A DNA stretch of 64,000 bases. It comes from Viscum album (lineage: Eukaryota > Streptophyta > Magnoliopsida > Santalales > Viscaceae). Location of the stretch: NCBI GenBank assembly GCA_963277665.1, contig OY728130.1, forward strand, positions 428,655,101 through 428,719,100, given 5' to 3'. The position numbers and the translations under genes are program-made. The notes beneath the pieces are model-generated. The model saw only the letters and a list, made by a program, of their open reading frames with translations. It did not search any database and was not told the origin of the DNA. This document shows, piece after piece, positions 46,226-57,749 of this stretch. Positions within the stretch are counted from its first letter, which is position 1, and every line of letters starts with the position of its first letter.

Positions 46226-47060
46226 CTTTTGATGAATTACACTAATTTTCTAGGTTAATATGACATGTTAGTGTTGATTAGATAAATTTTTTTCTAAGTG
46301 ATAAGGTTGTTATGATTTTCACAAAAACAAAATACCAAATAGTGTCAAAATTGACATAAATTAATTTTTAAAAAAATACTATATTATTGTAATACAATAT
46401 TCCTAAAAATATAATGTTTATCCAAAGGGCATATATAATATTATATATTCCATTAATGAACCACTTGAGGTTCTCTTGGAATTTTAGAGTATGTTTATTA
46501 ACCATATAGTGTAAGAATACAAGAAGACATGGTAAAAGTTAAACTATTTAACTAAGAGTTAAATCTAAAAGATAAGTTTAAAATGGTAACCTAAACTTGT
46601 CTAAAACCTATTTTTTGAGAGGTTTTTGACCTATACCCACCTTATCCTAGAAATAAATCATTTTGGATCCATTTTAAACCGAAAATGATTTTATTATAAA
46701 ATAATATTTCGAGATTTTTCTAAAGTGACCCTCACCTCTCTTATAAAAGGGTACCCCCACTTCCCTAAAAATAACACCCTCAAAGCCATTTTTATTGGCC
46801 AAACCCTACCAAAATATCCTCCCAACTTTACTCCAATATATGTAGAGGCCTTACGTTTATCAGAAAACCAATCTAAGGATCCCTTTTGATCAACTAAAAA
46901 GGAAACACCCAAAGAAGAGGTAATAATTTCACCATCCTCTTTCAAGTTCTTTTCTTCTTACACTTCTTCTTTATTTGTTGTTTCCATACCAAAATAATAA
47001 ATCTAGTACCTTATATGTACTGTGATGTCATTATAAATATGGTACAACCGTATTATTTTT
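46226..47060 (+). repeat. C-type LTR fragment (C2), right of A1
   Basis: Corresponds to C1 about 15,384-16,220. It contains a TATA box (46742-46750) and the donor-proximal hairpin region, and stops at the duplication junction before the h1 hairpin. Confidence 0.82.
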
Positions 47061-48951
47061 TATGATATGAAGTTTTTTAAAAAAAGATTTGAAATCCTAA
47101 ATCTACCCATGCGCCTGGCACACCCCCATCCCTTTTTCTTTATTTTTTTTATTTCTTTTTTCAATCTTTTCCTTATCTTCTCATGCCCCTTTCTATTTTT
47201 TTGTCTCTCAAGAACCTTTATCTCTCTCCAATCTTTTTTTAATTCTCATGCCAAACTCTCCCCATTCCCCCCCCTTCGTTGCAGCATCACACCCCACCCC
47301 TGTAATCTTCTTTTGGTGCGGCAGTCTCCACTGCCAGGCTCCCCTTTAGCGCCTCCATGGCTGGAGCTCCCTCAAACGCAGCCTCCTCTCGATCGCGACC
47401 TGTAGCAGGTGCGCTTGAACCCTTGACCGTGTCTTGATGGTGCGCGACCCCCCTTTCCCAAGATCTCCCTCGTCCTTCAAGATTTTTTTTGATTTCTTTG
47501 TGTTGCTTCAACGATTCGCCGAGGTATGGTCCTTGGACCCCTTTTCTTTAATTGATTTGGCGTTTTGTTTCTATTTCGATACTTGGATAGGATTCAGCTG
47601 AAACCCTAAGGTTTGTCTAATATTTGGTTGTTGTGTTCTTCCATCAATAGGTTATGTAGTTGACATATTCGGACCCATTGGTCCATATTCTGGCATCCGC
47701 CGCCAAGGGTGAGGCTGATGAACTCGATTTGTCTTGCCTACAATGTTTTGGGTATGGTCAATGCACCCACTATTTTGTTTCGCATCATCCAAATTAGGGT
47801 TTTATGATTTCATTGAGTTCCTGGTATTTAATTGTTTGTGCGTTGGTCTTCTCCTCACTAACTTTGAGAGTCAAATGTGTTGTTAAGGTGTGAAGATGAT
47901 TTTTCTAGTGTGTGCGCTTTTGTGGGTGTGTGTGTACATGAGCAGGTGGTGGTGTGATCTTGAAATCACTAGCTCGACCAATTATTTGAGGTAGGTGGTT
48001 ACATGACTTTGAGTCATTTGATTAATTTAATATGTTTATTTTATTTTATAAATATGTTTTATGATCTATTTTGGTGTCCCAAAAATATATTTTTGAAGTG
48101 TTTGGTATACGTTCAATTGGATAATGAATTATTTTGGTGTGTTAGATTTATTGTGCATATTTGAAATTAAATTGTGAATTGTTTGAGTAATTGAAAACAT
48201 GTATTAATATGGTTATTTTGTTCATTTGGATTTTAAGTGACGTTTCTATGTGAAATCAAGGGCATTTTTTGTGTAAACTCTCGTGTGAAAATTTGGAGTG
48301 TTTGATGAACTGTTTAATTGGATTTATTTTTTTTAAATGTGATGTGTGAAACTAGTGTTTGATAGCATTAAATATGTGTTTCATTTTTAAAGTGCAATTC
48401 TTATGTGAAAATTGGGCGTTTTACATGTGCAATCCCATAGTGATCTATTTATAAATATTCTGTTATTTGTTTAATTAATTTTACAAGTCATTAATGTGGT
48501 GTGAATTATGATGTGAAAAGGTTTTTGTGCGTGTTTGGTCCAAAGAGGTGACGTTGAGTGTGTTTTTGGTGTAAAGTCATGTTGTGATTCTTACAAGTGT
48601 TTCAAAAATTGTGTATATGGTTTATTAAGTTGTGTGAGTAATGCGAAATACATTTTTGAAGGGTTTGACATGTTATATGTTTTATGTGCGGGGTGAGGGT
48701 GAGTTTTTGTGTGTGCGAAGTCATGTGTGACTTCTTAAAATTATTTTATAATTTTTCTTAGTACTTTATTTAACGGTGAAAATGGTTGTTTAATTTTGCA
48801 AATGTTTTATTTTATTTTTAAGTGCTGCAAATGATGTTTGAAGAAAACTTTGGTGTGCGTATTATTTCAAAATAGGAATTATTAGTACAAATAGATTTTT
48901 AAGTACAATTGGTATTTTGTAACATATGAGACTTGTTTGAGCCCAAGGGAA
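47061..48951 (+). repeat. Element B LTR 3 duplicate, truncated on both sides
   Basis: Collinear with 31776-33660. Its left end is the duplication junction and its right end is the same CCCAAGGGAA truncation as at 33660. Confidence 0.85.
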
Positions 48952-49299
48952 ACACACAATATAAGTGTGAAATTTATTATTATGATCATTTTTTGTCCAC
49001 TTGGATTAGATTAGGACATTTATTATTATTTTATTTAATGAAGAGTTAAAAGTGTGAAATTAAATGTTTAATAACTAAACCATTTTTAATATAAGGATAC
49101 ACACAATATAAATTCGACTATAAATATTCATTATAAATACAAAATGATTTAATAAATAATGGTATTTTATTTATAAATTTTAGACATTAAATAATTTAAT
49201 TTATTTATGACACAATGATGATGCAGTAATTATCTTATTAATGAAATAGTAAAATAATTGATATTATGAATATCCAAATAAATGTAAATTGAGACTTCT
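48952..49299 (+). repeat. C-type LTR fragment (C3), left of A2
   Basis: Duplicate of 33661-34008, ending at the A insertion site AGACTTCT. Confidence 0.8.
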
Positions 49300-51466
49300 T
49301 GTAACATTCCAGGTAAATGAAGAATAAGACATATTTCATATTTATTAATATTTGTGAATTAAATATTAATTTTACTCTAAAGGGGTTTCTATGTTCGATA
49401 GCGTACCCGATACACAACAATGTGTTTCTTTGGAATCTTACATTGCATACTAATAATATAATATTATTATTTTAAATGGTAGTTAACTCCTAGCCGTTGT
49501 ATTGGTGGGATTGAACAAAACTAACTACAATATGATTATACATGATTTTTAAATGTATTTACATTATCCAATAAAAAGTTATAGTCTTAAAATGTGAATG
49601 AATCTAATTTTAAGCATAATTTACATTAAAAGGCCGACTTATCGCCTTTTAATGTCGAACCCTCTTTAAATATAGTTTTGGTCACTTTAATACATTCTAA
49701 TTGACCAAATAAAATCATTCTTTATACTGGGGACATCAAATTTTACTTTTGGTAATTTTTTGGTATTTTTCTGATAAAGTTCATTTTTTAATGAATAGTG
49801 AAAAATATTGTATTTTAATTCAAAAGTGCCTTTTAATCTAATTTATTTATAAGGTTAGATTATCTTTTTAGTTGGTTTTAAAGTTTAATTATAGTATATT
49901 TTTACCATTTAATCCAATCTTGGTCATTGGAATTAATTTTACTTTGAAATTGGACATAAACGAGTATCAATCTTATGATAGTTATTGTTTCTTAAAAACA
50001 CATAATTTGTTTTGATAACAGGAATTAATTTTTAAATTAATTAATGACAATTCTATGTTTTGAATTTTTCAAAATAGACATCATTTTTGAATTCTGAATA
50101 TCAAATATAGCTTAGGATGAAGTTTTGGTATTTTTCTGAAAAACTTCAATTGTTGATGAATAGTGAAACCACTTAGTGGTAGTTAAAAAAACCGACTTTT
50201 TCATTTAAATGAAATTTTACCACTTCTGTGAATTGAATTTTAAAAATCCGACATACATGGTTGTTATCAAGAAGTAAAATTTGGTTCATTAATATGAAAA
50301 TAATTTTTGTTGAATAGTAACTTTTGACTTTTATTTCCCACAGTTAAAGGTAAATAGGGTAATTCAAGGTTAAAAGAATATTATAATAATTCAAAATTAC
50401 CTTAAAACTTGTCTAAAACTTATTGGATGAGTCATGTCCGACCATGGTCATATTTGGGTTTATTTTGGGACCCCATTTAGCCACTTGGGTGTGATAATGA
50501 CAATTTAGATTAATTAATTTAATGTAAAGAAAAAATTGACATTAACAAAACTCTTTTAATAATTATTTTTTATATGGTGTTATATAAGTCATATTTTTGA
50601 CTATAAATATTCATTGTAAATGTAAAAATATTTCCTACATCATGATATTTGTTTTATAATTTTTATACAACAAATAAATTAAATTATTTATGACATAATA
50701 ATGATGGAGTATTTACCTCATTAATAAATCATTTAAATAAATAAGATTATAATGATTAAAATAATATCCAAATAATGTAAAATTCTGATTGGATGATTTT
50801 ATTTAGACCATTAGTCATCTTATATTCATCTTTAATGATTTTTTAACCATTAGAAAACTAATATAATTATATAATAAAATAATAGTTTCACACTTTCCTA
50901 AAAAGCCCCTCCTCCCCCCTTATAAATGGAGACCACTTCTAACCAATTCCTCACACCTCTCAAGCCATTTGGATCGTCCAAAATTTGACCAATTAAGCTC
51001 CGTACATCCCTATACTCCTCCTAGAATCCTTAACTTAGGAAGAAGGAACTTAAATAAGTCCTTTGGTTCAAACCAAAGAGAGTTACCCAAGTTAAAGGTA
51101 ACAGTTTCCCTTAAATTGTTTTCTCTTATTTTACTTATCTAACCCCTAAACTCTTTTTATTACTTTATTTGGTAACAAAACCAGTATCCTCAATATACTA
51201 GGATGTTTTTATAGGATTTATTTGAAATAAAATTACACACACCTCCATATAATGGATGAAGAACATAATGTTTCTGTAAATGGAAAACTAAGGCCTCACG
51301 AAACGATGATTGTTCAATTACATATTACCGCCTCTCATGGTGGCCATTATGATGGAACTGTATTTATATATGATATATATTATGTTTAATATTTCTTTAT
51401 GCTTCTGTACTTCCCATTTATAGCATGCCTTTCTGGTTTCCAAAGTGGGTAAATACGATAATCTCA

Positions 51467-51497
51467 TTTGAGGAGTGCGGACTACCGCCCCCTCAAA
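51467..51497 (+). other. LTR hairpin A-h2 (A2 5' LTR)
   Basis: TTTGAGG/CCTCAAA stem intact; loop one base shorter (17 nt) but with the inner GCGG/CCGC stem kept. Confidence 0.72.
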
Positions 51498-51627
51498 GTG
51501 ATTTCATTTGTTAATGCCTTATGTGGGATGTACAAAGGATGGAGTTAACTATATTATATATGATATTATACTATAAATATAATATAACTATGTATCATTA
51601 TGTTTTATTTCCATTAAAATATGAAAT

Positions 51628-51694
51628 AGAAATTAAAGTAGCGTTCATGCGTACGTACGACTTACCATCTCCATGATCGGTGCATTTCATTTCT
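51628..51694 (+). other. LTR hairpin A-h3 (A2 5' LTR)
   Basis: Apical stem CGTTCATG/CATGATCG has one mismatch; loop of 22 nt (51650-51671) intact; basal stem mostly kept. Confidence 0.72.
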
Positions 51695-53079
51695 TACCTC
51701 TAAATGTTATGTACTATTATAAATACATGTATATTCTGGTTATATATTATATATATGATATATAAATCTTGAATATAATTCTGGACATATTGAACCTTTG
51801 ACCACATGGACAACTTATAAATATAAGGTGTTCATTTTTGACTCAAGTACCAAATATCGACAAAATGGACGTTATTAACTTAAAAGACTGAATAATGTTT
51901 ATAACATGGTAATAAGTGATATAAAAGGAATAATAAACATGAAAAAGGTTCTTAAGAAATTAGAAATTAACTTTAGTTTATTATTTAGGAGATTAAAGAA
52001 CGAGCGAGTCAAGTCGGACACGAGGTAAGGGACTTAGTCTCTATCTCCTTTCACTGTGGCATATTGTATTTTAAAACATGATTTTCTTTTATATGCTATA
52101 TAAACACCTTTGAATTTTTATTTCATTCAAAGAGAATCTTTTTATATGAATCTTTTTACTAAATGACAAAAATGAATGTTTTTTTACGTAAGCAGTGACA
52201 ATGACCTTTCCGCCGCCACGAGTATTATTTGATCTTTGGCTTCCTTAACAAGCTGAAATGTTTTTTTAAAAGGAAAAATAAATACCATATACTGTTTTTA
52301 CGTATTTTGGTATTAAAAATGATTTTGAGAATGGATTTATTATTTCAATATCTTGAAATGATATTTTATCATTGCAATGTTGAAATGTTATATTTCCTTT
52401 ATGATTATGTTATTTTTTATGATCATGTTATGGTTCTTGGGAATTATTTGTGTATACGGGTGGTTCCATGATAAACCTAGGGTGGGTGAGCCTGAGATAT
52501 ATCTCCAACGAATTGGGTAGCATGATGGAGGTAAACGTGAATTTTTATCCCAAGAGATTTAGGGAATATACTGTGATGGGTATTCCCAAGTAACTCCCTA
52601 TGTAGCTGTGATAGATACAATGTAAGTTTGATATGGATGCCACAAGTTACCTTTTTGATTAATGATTTCTATGTGTCTTTCATAAATATTATGATTTCAT
52701 GAGGTAAGTAAATGATTTCATGTTTTTTATGTATTTATGAACAAATTTTTTCATTATTTTTTTTATAACCCTTACTGAGCTTTTTATGCCCATCCATAGT
52801 TTTGAATTGTTTTCATAGGACATAAAGATGAATAGGGTAAAGGATGGAATCAAGGAAAAGTCATGCTGTCTTAAACATGAAACTAGACATGACTCTTTTT
52901 TTCAAGAGTTCATGTTTTGTAAAAAAAATGGAAACTGTGTATAAGTGTCTACTTTGTAATCTTTTGAGATGTAATAGTTATGTCATAATTCTCTAAAACT
53001 CTAAAACTGAAAAGATCCTCAATGTGAATTATTCATTTAATTCAATATTATGCAATGTTTAAGGACGAGTCCTTATAGT

Positions 53080-53091
53080 TGGTATCAGAGG
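53080..53091 (+). promoter_or_regulatory. Primer-binding site of A2
   Basis: TGGTATCAGAGG, 2 nt after the LTR end; identical to the site in A1. Confidence 0.88.
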
Positions 53092-53223
53092 TCGGTCTAG
53101 ATAACTGTAGGAGTTAGGGTATTGTTAAATTAATATCCATAAAGTAATTTATGTTAATATTGGAAATCATATAGCATTTACAGATTACCATGTTGCTTCA
53201 CCTAAGATATTTCTATGTTCAAA

Positions 53224-54260
53224 ATGGTTTTCCGCAAAGGAAATAGGGAAGCTATGTTGGGAAGACATCAGGAGGAATACAACCTTCCTAATCAGCAACC
53301 TGAGATGGTCGGAATTGGAACTGAATAGTTTTTTGCATTTATGAAACCGTTGAATCAGGATATAAATGGTGGTGGTATCCATGTACGAGATCATCCATAC
53401 TAACCACAGAGGAACATGTCAATAGTAGAGCATTTCATGAGAAAACATCCCCCATCATTCAGAGGATCATCTGTCCCTGTGCATGTTGAAGGGTGGATTA
53501 AAGAATTGGAGAATATTTTTGATGTCATGGGTTGTTCAGAACATCAAATGGTTAGTCTTGCTGTTTACCATTTTGAAGGTGAATCTGATCAGTGGTGGTC
53601 GATGGTGAAAAATATCAGGGATAGTGAGGAGATTAATGCTCTTAATTGAATGAGTTCAAAGGTATGTTTCTTGAGAAATATTTTCCTAAGTTAGTTCATC
53701 TTAGAATGGAAAAACAATTCCTAGAATTGAGGCAAGAGGATGACTCAGTGACTTCTTATGAAGAAACATTCACTTGACTGGCAAGGTATGCTCCAAATTT
53801 CCTACGAGATCTTGATAGTAAAATCAACCATTTTTACTTAGGATTAAAGCCAAAGTATCGAAGGTCTTTAGCTTCCCATGAGTTCAAAAGTTATGAAAAA
53901 CTTTTTCATTGTGTAGAGAAGGTGGAAATGGAATTTGATGATGATCAGGTATTAGTTGACAAACAACAAAATACGAGGTCAAGGTGGCAGGCGAAAGGGA
54001 AGAACTCTTCAAAAAAGTCTAATGGTAAGAAACTGAAGTTTACAGTTTGTGAAAATTGTGGTATAAAGCATGATGGGGAGTGTCTTATGAATTATGTTAA
54101 GTGCTATCGATGTGGTAAAATGGGACATAAGGCTTGTAATTGCACTGAAAAATATCAGGGTAATGATAAGACAAAATCTTATTTATAGTCAGTAAAATGT
54201 TTTAAGTGCAATAAAATGGGCCATTATGAAAATGAGTGTCCGACAAAGAACTCAACTAAA
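53224..54260 (+). pseudogene. Gag of A2, broken
   Basis: Same layout as in A1. A 77-codon open stretch (53416-53649) holds the capsid segment GWIKELENIFDVMGCSEHQM and HFEGESDQWWSMV. Farther on LRQEDDSVTSYEETFT is followed by a stop. A further open stretch (53922-54188) has CENCGIKHDGEC and CYRCGKMGHKACNC, and a third knuckle CFKCNKMGHYENEC follows the shared stop at 54186-54188. Confidence 0.88.
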
Positions 54261-54289
54261 GTAAAGAAACCGGACTACATGCAGAAAGG

Positions 54290-54790
54290 GGTGGTGAAAT
54301 CCTTTGCAACTAATTTAGCAGATGTTGGGCCATCAAATGAAGTTGTGTCAGGTACACTGTTTGTTTGTTTAGATCATGCCAATGTTTTGTTTGATTCAGG
54401 GTCTACACACTCTTTCATTTTTGAGAAGTTTTCTAGTAAATTGGGAATTCCATCTCATGATATGAATATTGAACTTATGGTAAAAACACCTGGAGGAAAT
54501 GTTGAGACAAAAATATAACATAAGAACATTCCTGTCCTTGTGTGCGGAAAGAATCTACTTGCAAACCTTATTGTTTTGCCTCAAGTAGAGTTTGATGTTA
54601 TTTTGGGCATAGATTGGCTTTCTGTTTATCATGCTAAGATTGAATGCAGATCTAAATAGGTTTATTTTAAGAATGATTTTTGGTTTGTATACAAAAATGA
54701 ACCCTTACTGTTGATAACATATCAAGAAGCTGAGAAACCTATAAAAGATGGAAATGAATGTTACCTTGCACATATTGTTGAAAACAAAGG
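54290..54790 (+). pseudogene. Protease of A2, broken
   Basis: Open stretch 54216-54518 runs from the third gag knuckle into the protease with VLFDSGSTHSFIFEKFSSKL (D-S-G triad). A stop at 54516 is followed by VLVCGKNLLANLIVLPQVEF and DVILGIDWLSVYHAKIEC, then another stop at about 54657. Confidence 0.85.
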
Positions 54791-55625
54791 AACTATTCAG
54801 ATTAATGATGTTTCAGTGGTAAATGAGTACCTTGATTTTTTTCCTGATGAGTTTCCTGGTATTATACCTGACCGGGAAGTTGAATTTACTGTTGACTTTG
54901 TTCCTGATGCTAATCCAATTTCAAAACCCCCTTATCAAATGGCTAAAATTTAACTTTTAGAGTTAAAGAAGCAATTGCAGGAGTTATTAGATAAAGGTTT
55001 CATTCAACCTAGAACATCACCATGGGGTGCACTTGTCTTGTTTGTTAAAAAGAATGATGGTTCAATGAGAATCAGTATTGATTGTAGAGCATTGAATAAC
55101 ATCACTGTTAAGAATAAGTTTCCTTTGCTTCATATCAATGATTTGTTTGATCAGCTCCAAGGATCTGAGTATTTTTCAAAGGTTGACTTGAGGTCGGAGT
55201 ACCATCAGTTGAAAGTAAAGGAAGAAGACATTTCGAAGACTGTGTTTCGTACTAGATATGGCCATTATGATTTTTTAGTTTTGCCTTTTGGGTAAACCAA
55301 TGCACCTACTGTATTGATGGATCTTATGAATAGAATTTTCCGTGAGTTCTTGGAAAAGTTTGTGGTTGTGTTCATTGATGATATTTTGGTTTATTCCAAA
55401 AGTAAGGAGGAACATGAATGTCTTTTAAGGGATGTCTTGCAAACCTTAAAAGTAAAGAAACTATTTGGGAAATTCAGAAAGTGTGAGTTTTGGTTACAAC
55501 AAATTTCTTTCCTTGGTTACATTGTTTAAAAAATGGCATAACTGTTGATCCTGCTAAAATGAAAGTTGTTGAAGAATGGACAAGACCCACAAAAATAATC
55601 AAGATCCGAAGTTTTCTTGGTTTGG
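54791..55625 (+). pseudogene. Reverse transcriptase of A2, broken
   Basis: Better preserved than in A1. Open stretches 54711-54953 (EYLDFFPDEFPGIIPDREVE), 54975-55295 ([58 protein letters not shown]) and 55314-55529 (catalytic box [16 protein letters not shown]). Stops at 54951-54953 and 55294-55296 are shared with A1. A frame change at about 55529 follows FLGYIV. Confidence 0.88.
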
Positions 55626-56704
55626 TAGGTTATTACTGGAGTTTTGTTGAAAATTTTGCATGATTATCTAGTCCAATGACTAAGTTAACTAGAAAAGGTG
55701 TTAATTTCATCTAGACAAAATAATGTGATGATTTTTTTCAGGAATTTAAAAGAAGATTGGTGAATTCTCCAGTTTTGGCACTGCCTTCCAGAAATGGTGA
55801 GTTTCTTATCTACAGTGATGCTTCGTTGAAAGGAATGGGTTGTGTCCTAATGCAAAATGATCAGGTATTTGCTTATGATTTACTTAATTTGAAACCACAT
55901 GAGTTAAATTAACCTACACATCATTTGGAATTAGCTGCTGTTGTTTTTGCTTTAAAAATTTTGAGGCATCATTTGTATAAAGTGAAATGTGAAATATATA
56001 CTGAAAACAAAAGTTTAAAGTATATATTCACTCAAAAATAATTGAACATGAGATAGAGGATATGGTTGGAACTAATCAAGGATTATGATTGCATGTTCCA
56101 TTACCATATGAGAAAAGAAAATAAAGTGGCCGATGCTTTGAGTCAAAAAAGTAATGTCTCATTAGCCATGTTACTTTTGGAACGAGATCCTTTGGTTTTT
56201 GATTTGATGAAATTTGGCATAGAAGTTGTTGTTGCAGGAAATTATTATATTTTGTTTCAGGTGTTAGTGAAATCATCTCTATCAGACAGAATTAAGAAAG
56301 CACATAAAGAAGAGAATGAGTTGCATAAAAATGTAGATTTGGTTTCGAAGGGTAAGTTTCCTGAATTTAACATTGATAATGATTGTGTTTTGAGATTTGG
56401 TAAGAGATTATGTGTGCCTTATGATTCACAGTTAAAGAATGAGTTGTTATGTGAATCTCATAGTTGTCCGTTTTCAGTTCATCCTGACAGTACTAAGATT
56501 TACAGAGATCTTCGGCAGTATTACTGGTGGTATGGAATGAAAAGAGATATTACTGATTTTACTCTGAAGTGTTTGACTTGTCAGCAGGTTAAAGCAGAGC
56601 GACAGTTACCGAAAGGAATGCTTCATCCTCTACCAGTGCCAGAGAGGAAATGGGAAAATGTATCCATGGACTTTGTTGTGGGATTACCAGACATCTCAAT
56701 GTAA
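55626..56704 (+). pseudogene. RNase H and integrase N-terminal part of A2, broken
   Basis: RNase H fragments [32 protein letters not shown] and [15 protein letters not shown] with stops between (the catalytic Asp of the third motif is lost here too). A 212-codon open stretch (56066-56704) continues with [10 protein letters not shown] and the integrase zinc region, in which both His are present (ESHSCPFSVHPDSTKI) and CLTCQQ follows, then the first catalytic Asp in [10 protein letters not shown]. Confidence 0.86.
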
Positions 56705-57584
56705 TAATGAAATCTAGGTTATAGTTGACCAATTGACTAAATCTCCTCATTTCCTTCCAATTAGAGATACTTTGTCTCTAGATCAACTTGCTCGGTTGTA
56801 TGTTAAAGAGATAGTCAGGTTGCATGGATTTCCCCTCTCTATTGTATCTGATCATGATCCCAGGTTCACTTATAACTTTTAGAAAGGCCTACAGAGGTCA
56901 GTGGGTACTGAATTAAATTTTAGTACAACTTTTCATCCTTAATCAGATGGGCAGTCAGAACAAACAATTCCGACCTTGGAGGATATGTTACGTGCTTGCT
57001 CGATGGATTACCAGGGAAGTTGGGACCAACATATTTCTTTGGTTTAATTTTCTTATAATAACAGATTTCATTTTAGTATACAAATGGCTCCATTTGAGGC
57101 ATTATATGGAAAGCATTGTCGAACTCCAGCTTTTTGGGATGAAGTAAGTGAAAGGAAGATGATGGGACCAGAATTGGTAGAAGATATGGCAGAGAAAGTT
57201 CAGTTGATTCAGAAGCACATAAGAATAGCTCAGAGTATACAAAAAAGTTATGTAGATAACTGGAGTAAGGATCCATCTTTTGAGGTAGGTGATCATGTCT
57301 TTCTCAATGTTTCTCCATGGAAAAGTTTGATGCATTTTGGTAAGAAGGGAAATTTGAGTCCGAGGTTCATTGGATCTTATGAAATTCTGGAAAAAGTTGG
57401 ATCAGTTGCGTACAGAGTAGATTTACCCCCAATTTTATCCCAGGTACACAATGTTTTTCATTTTTCAAAGTTGAGAAAGTATATGCTAGATCCATATCAT
57501 GTTTTGAGCCCAGATGTAGTTCAGTTGGAAGAGAATCTCTCTTATGAAGAACAACCAGTCCAGATTCTTGACCGTAGAGAGTAG
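56705..57584 (+). pseudogene. Integrase core and C-terminal part of A2, broken
   Basis: After a frameshift at about 56700 the core resumes (PLSIVSDHDPRF with the second Asp). Stops occur near 56880 and 56940, the latter just before SDGQSEQT, which keeps the Glu. A 166-codon open stretch (57084-57584) encodes MAPFEALYGKHCRTP, SFEVGDHVFLNVSPWKSL and FIGSYEILEKVGSVAYRVDL. Confidence 0.86.
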
Positions 57585-57705
57585 GTGTTGTAGAATAAGG
57601 TAATTCACAAGGTAAAGGTTTTGTGGAAAAACCATATGGTTGAATTGGCAACGTGGGAATCTAAAAATGCTATGAGGGATAAATACCCCCACATATTTTT
57701 ATAAG
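57585..57705 (+). pseudogene. Chromodomain of A2
   Basis: KVIHKVKVLWKNHMVELATW, then MRDKYPH. Same domain and same preceding stop as in A1. Confidence 0.8.
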
Positions 57706-57735
57706 TGAATAAAAATTACGAGGACGTAATTCCCC

Positions 57736-57749
57736 AAAGGGGGGAAGGA
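57736..57749 (+). promoter_or_regulatory. Polypurine tract of A2
   Basis: AAAGGGGGGAAGGA directly before TGTAACATCCC. Confidence 0.85.

Larger units (their letters stand above)
31776..47060 (+). repeat. Tandem segmental duplication, copy 1 (about 15.3 kb)
   Basis: Contains truncated B LTR, C LTR piece, complete element A1 and a further C LTR piece. The same order with the same internal junctions recurs in 47061-62351, at an offset of 15.29 kb. At about 47,050-47,060 C sequence passes directly into the middle of a B LTR, which is the duplication junction. Confidence 0.85.
49300..53077 (+). repeat. 5' LTR of A2
   Basis: 3778 bp, closest to the A1 5' LTR at diagnostic positions. TATA-like box TATAAATGG at 50921; hairpins at 51467 and 51628; mini-exon segment near 51994-52024; 80-codon frame at 52229. 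Confidence 0.9.

Noticed and set aside
57073..57692. Minus-strand open stretches over the A integrase C-terminus (also 41815-42364)
   Set aside because: They recur only because the sense strand is homologous; the sense strand shows integrase motifs.
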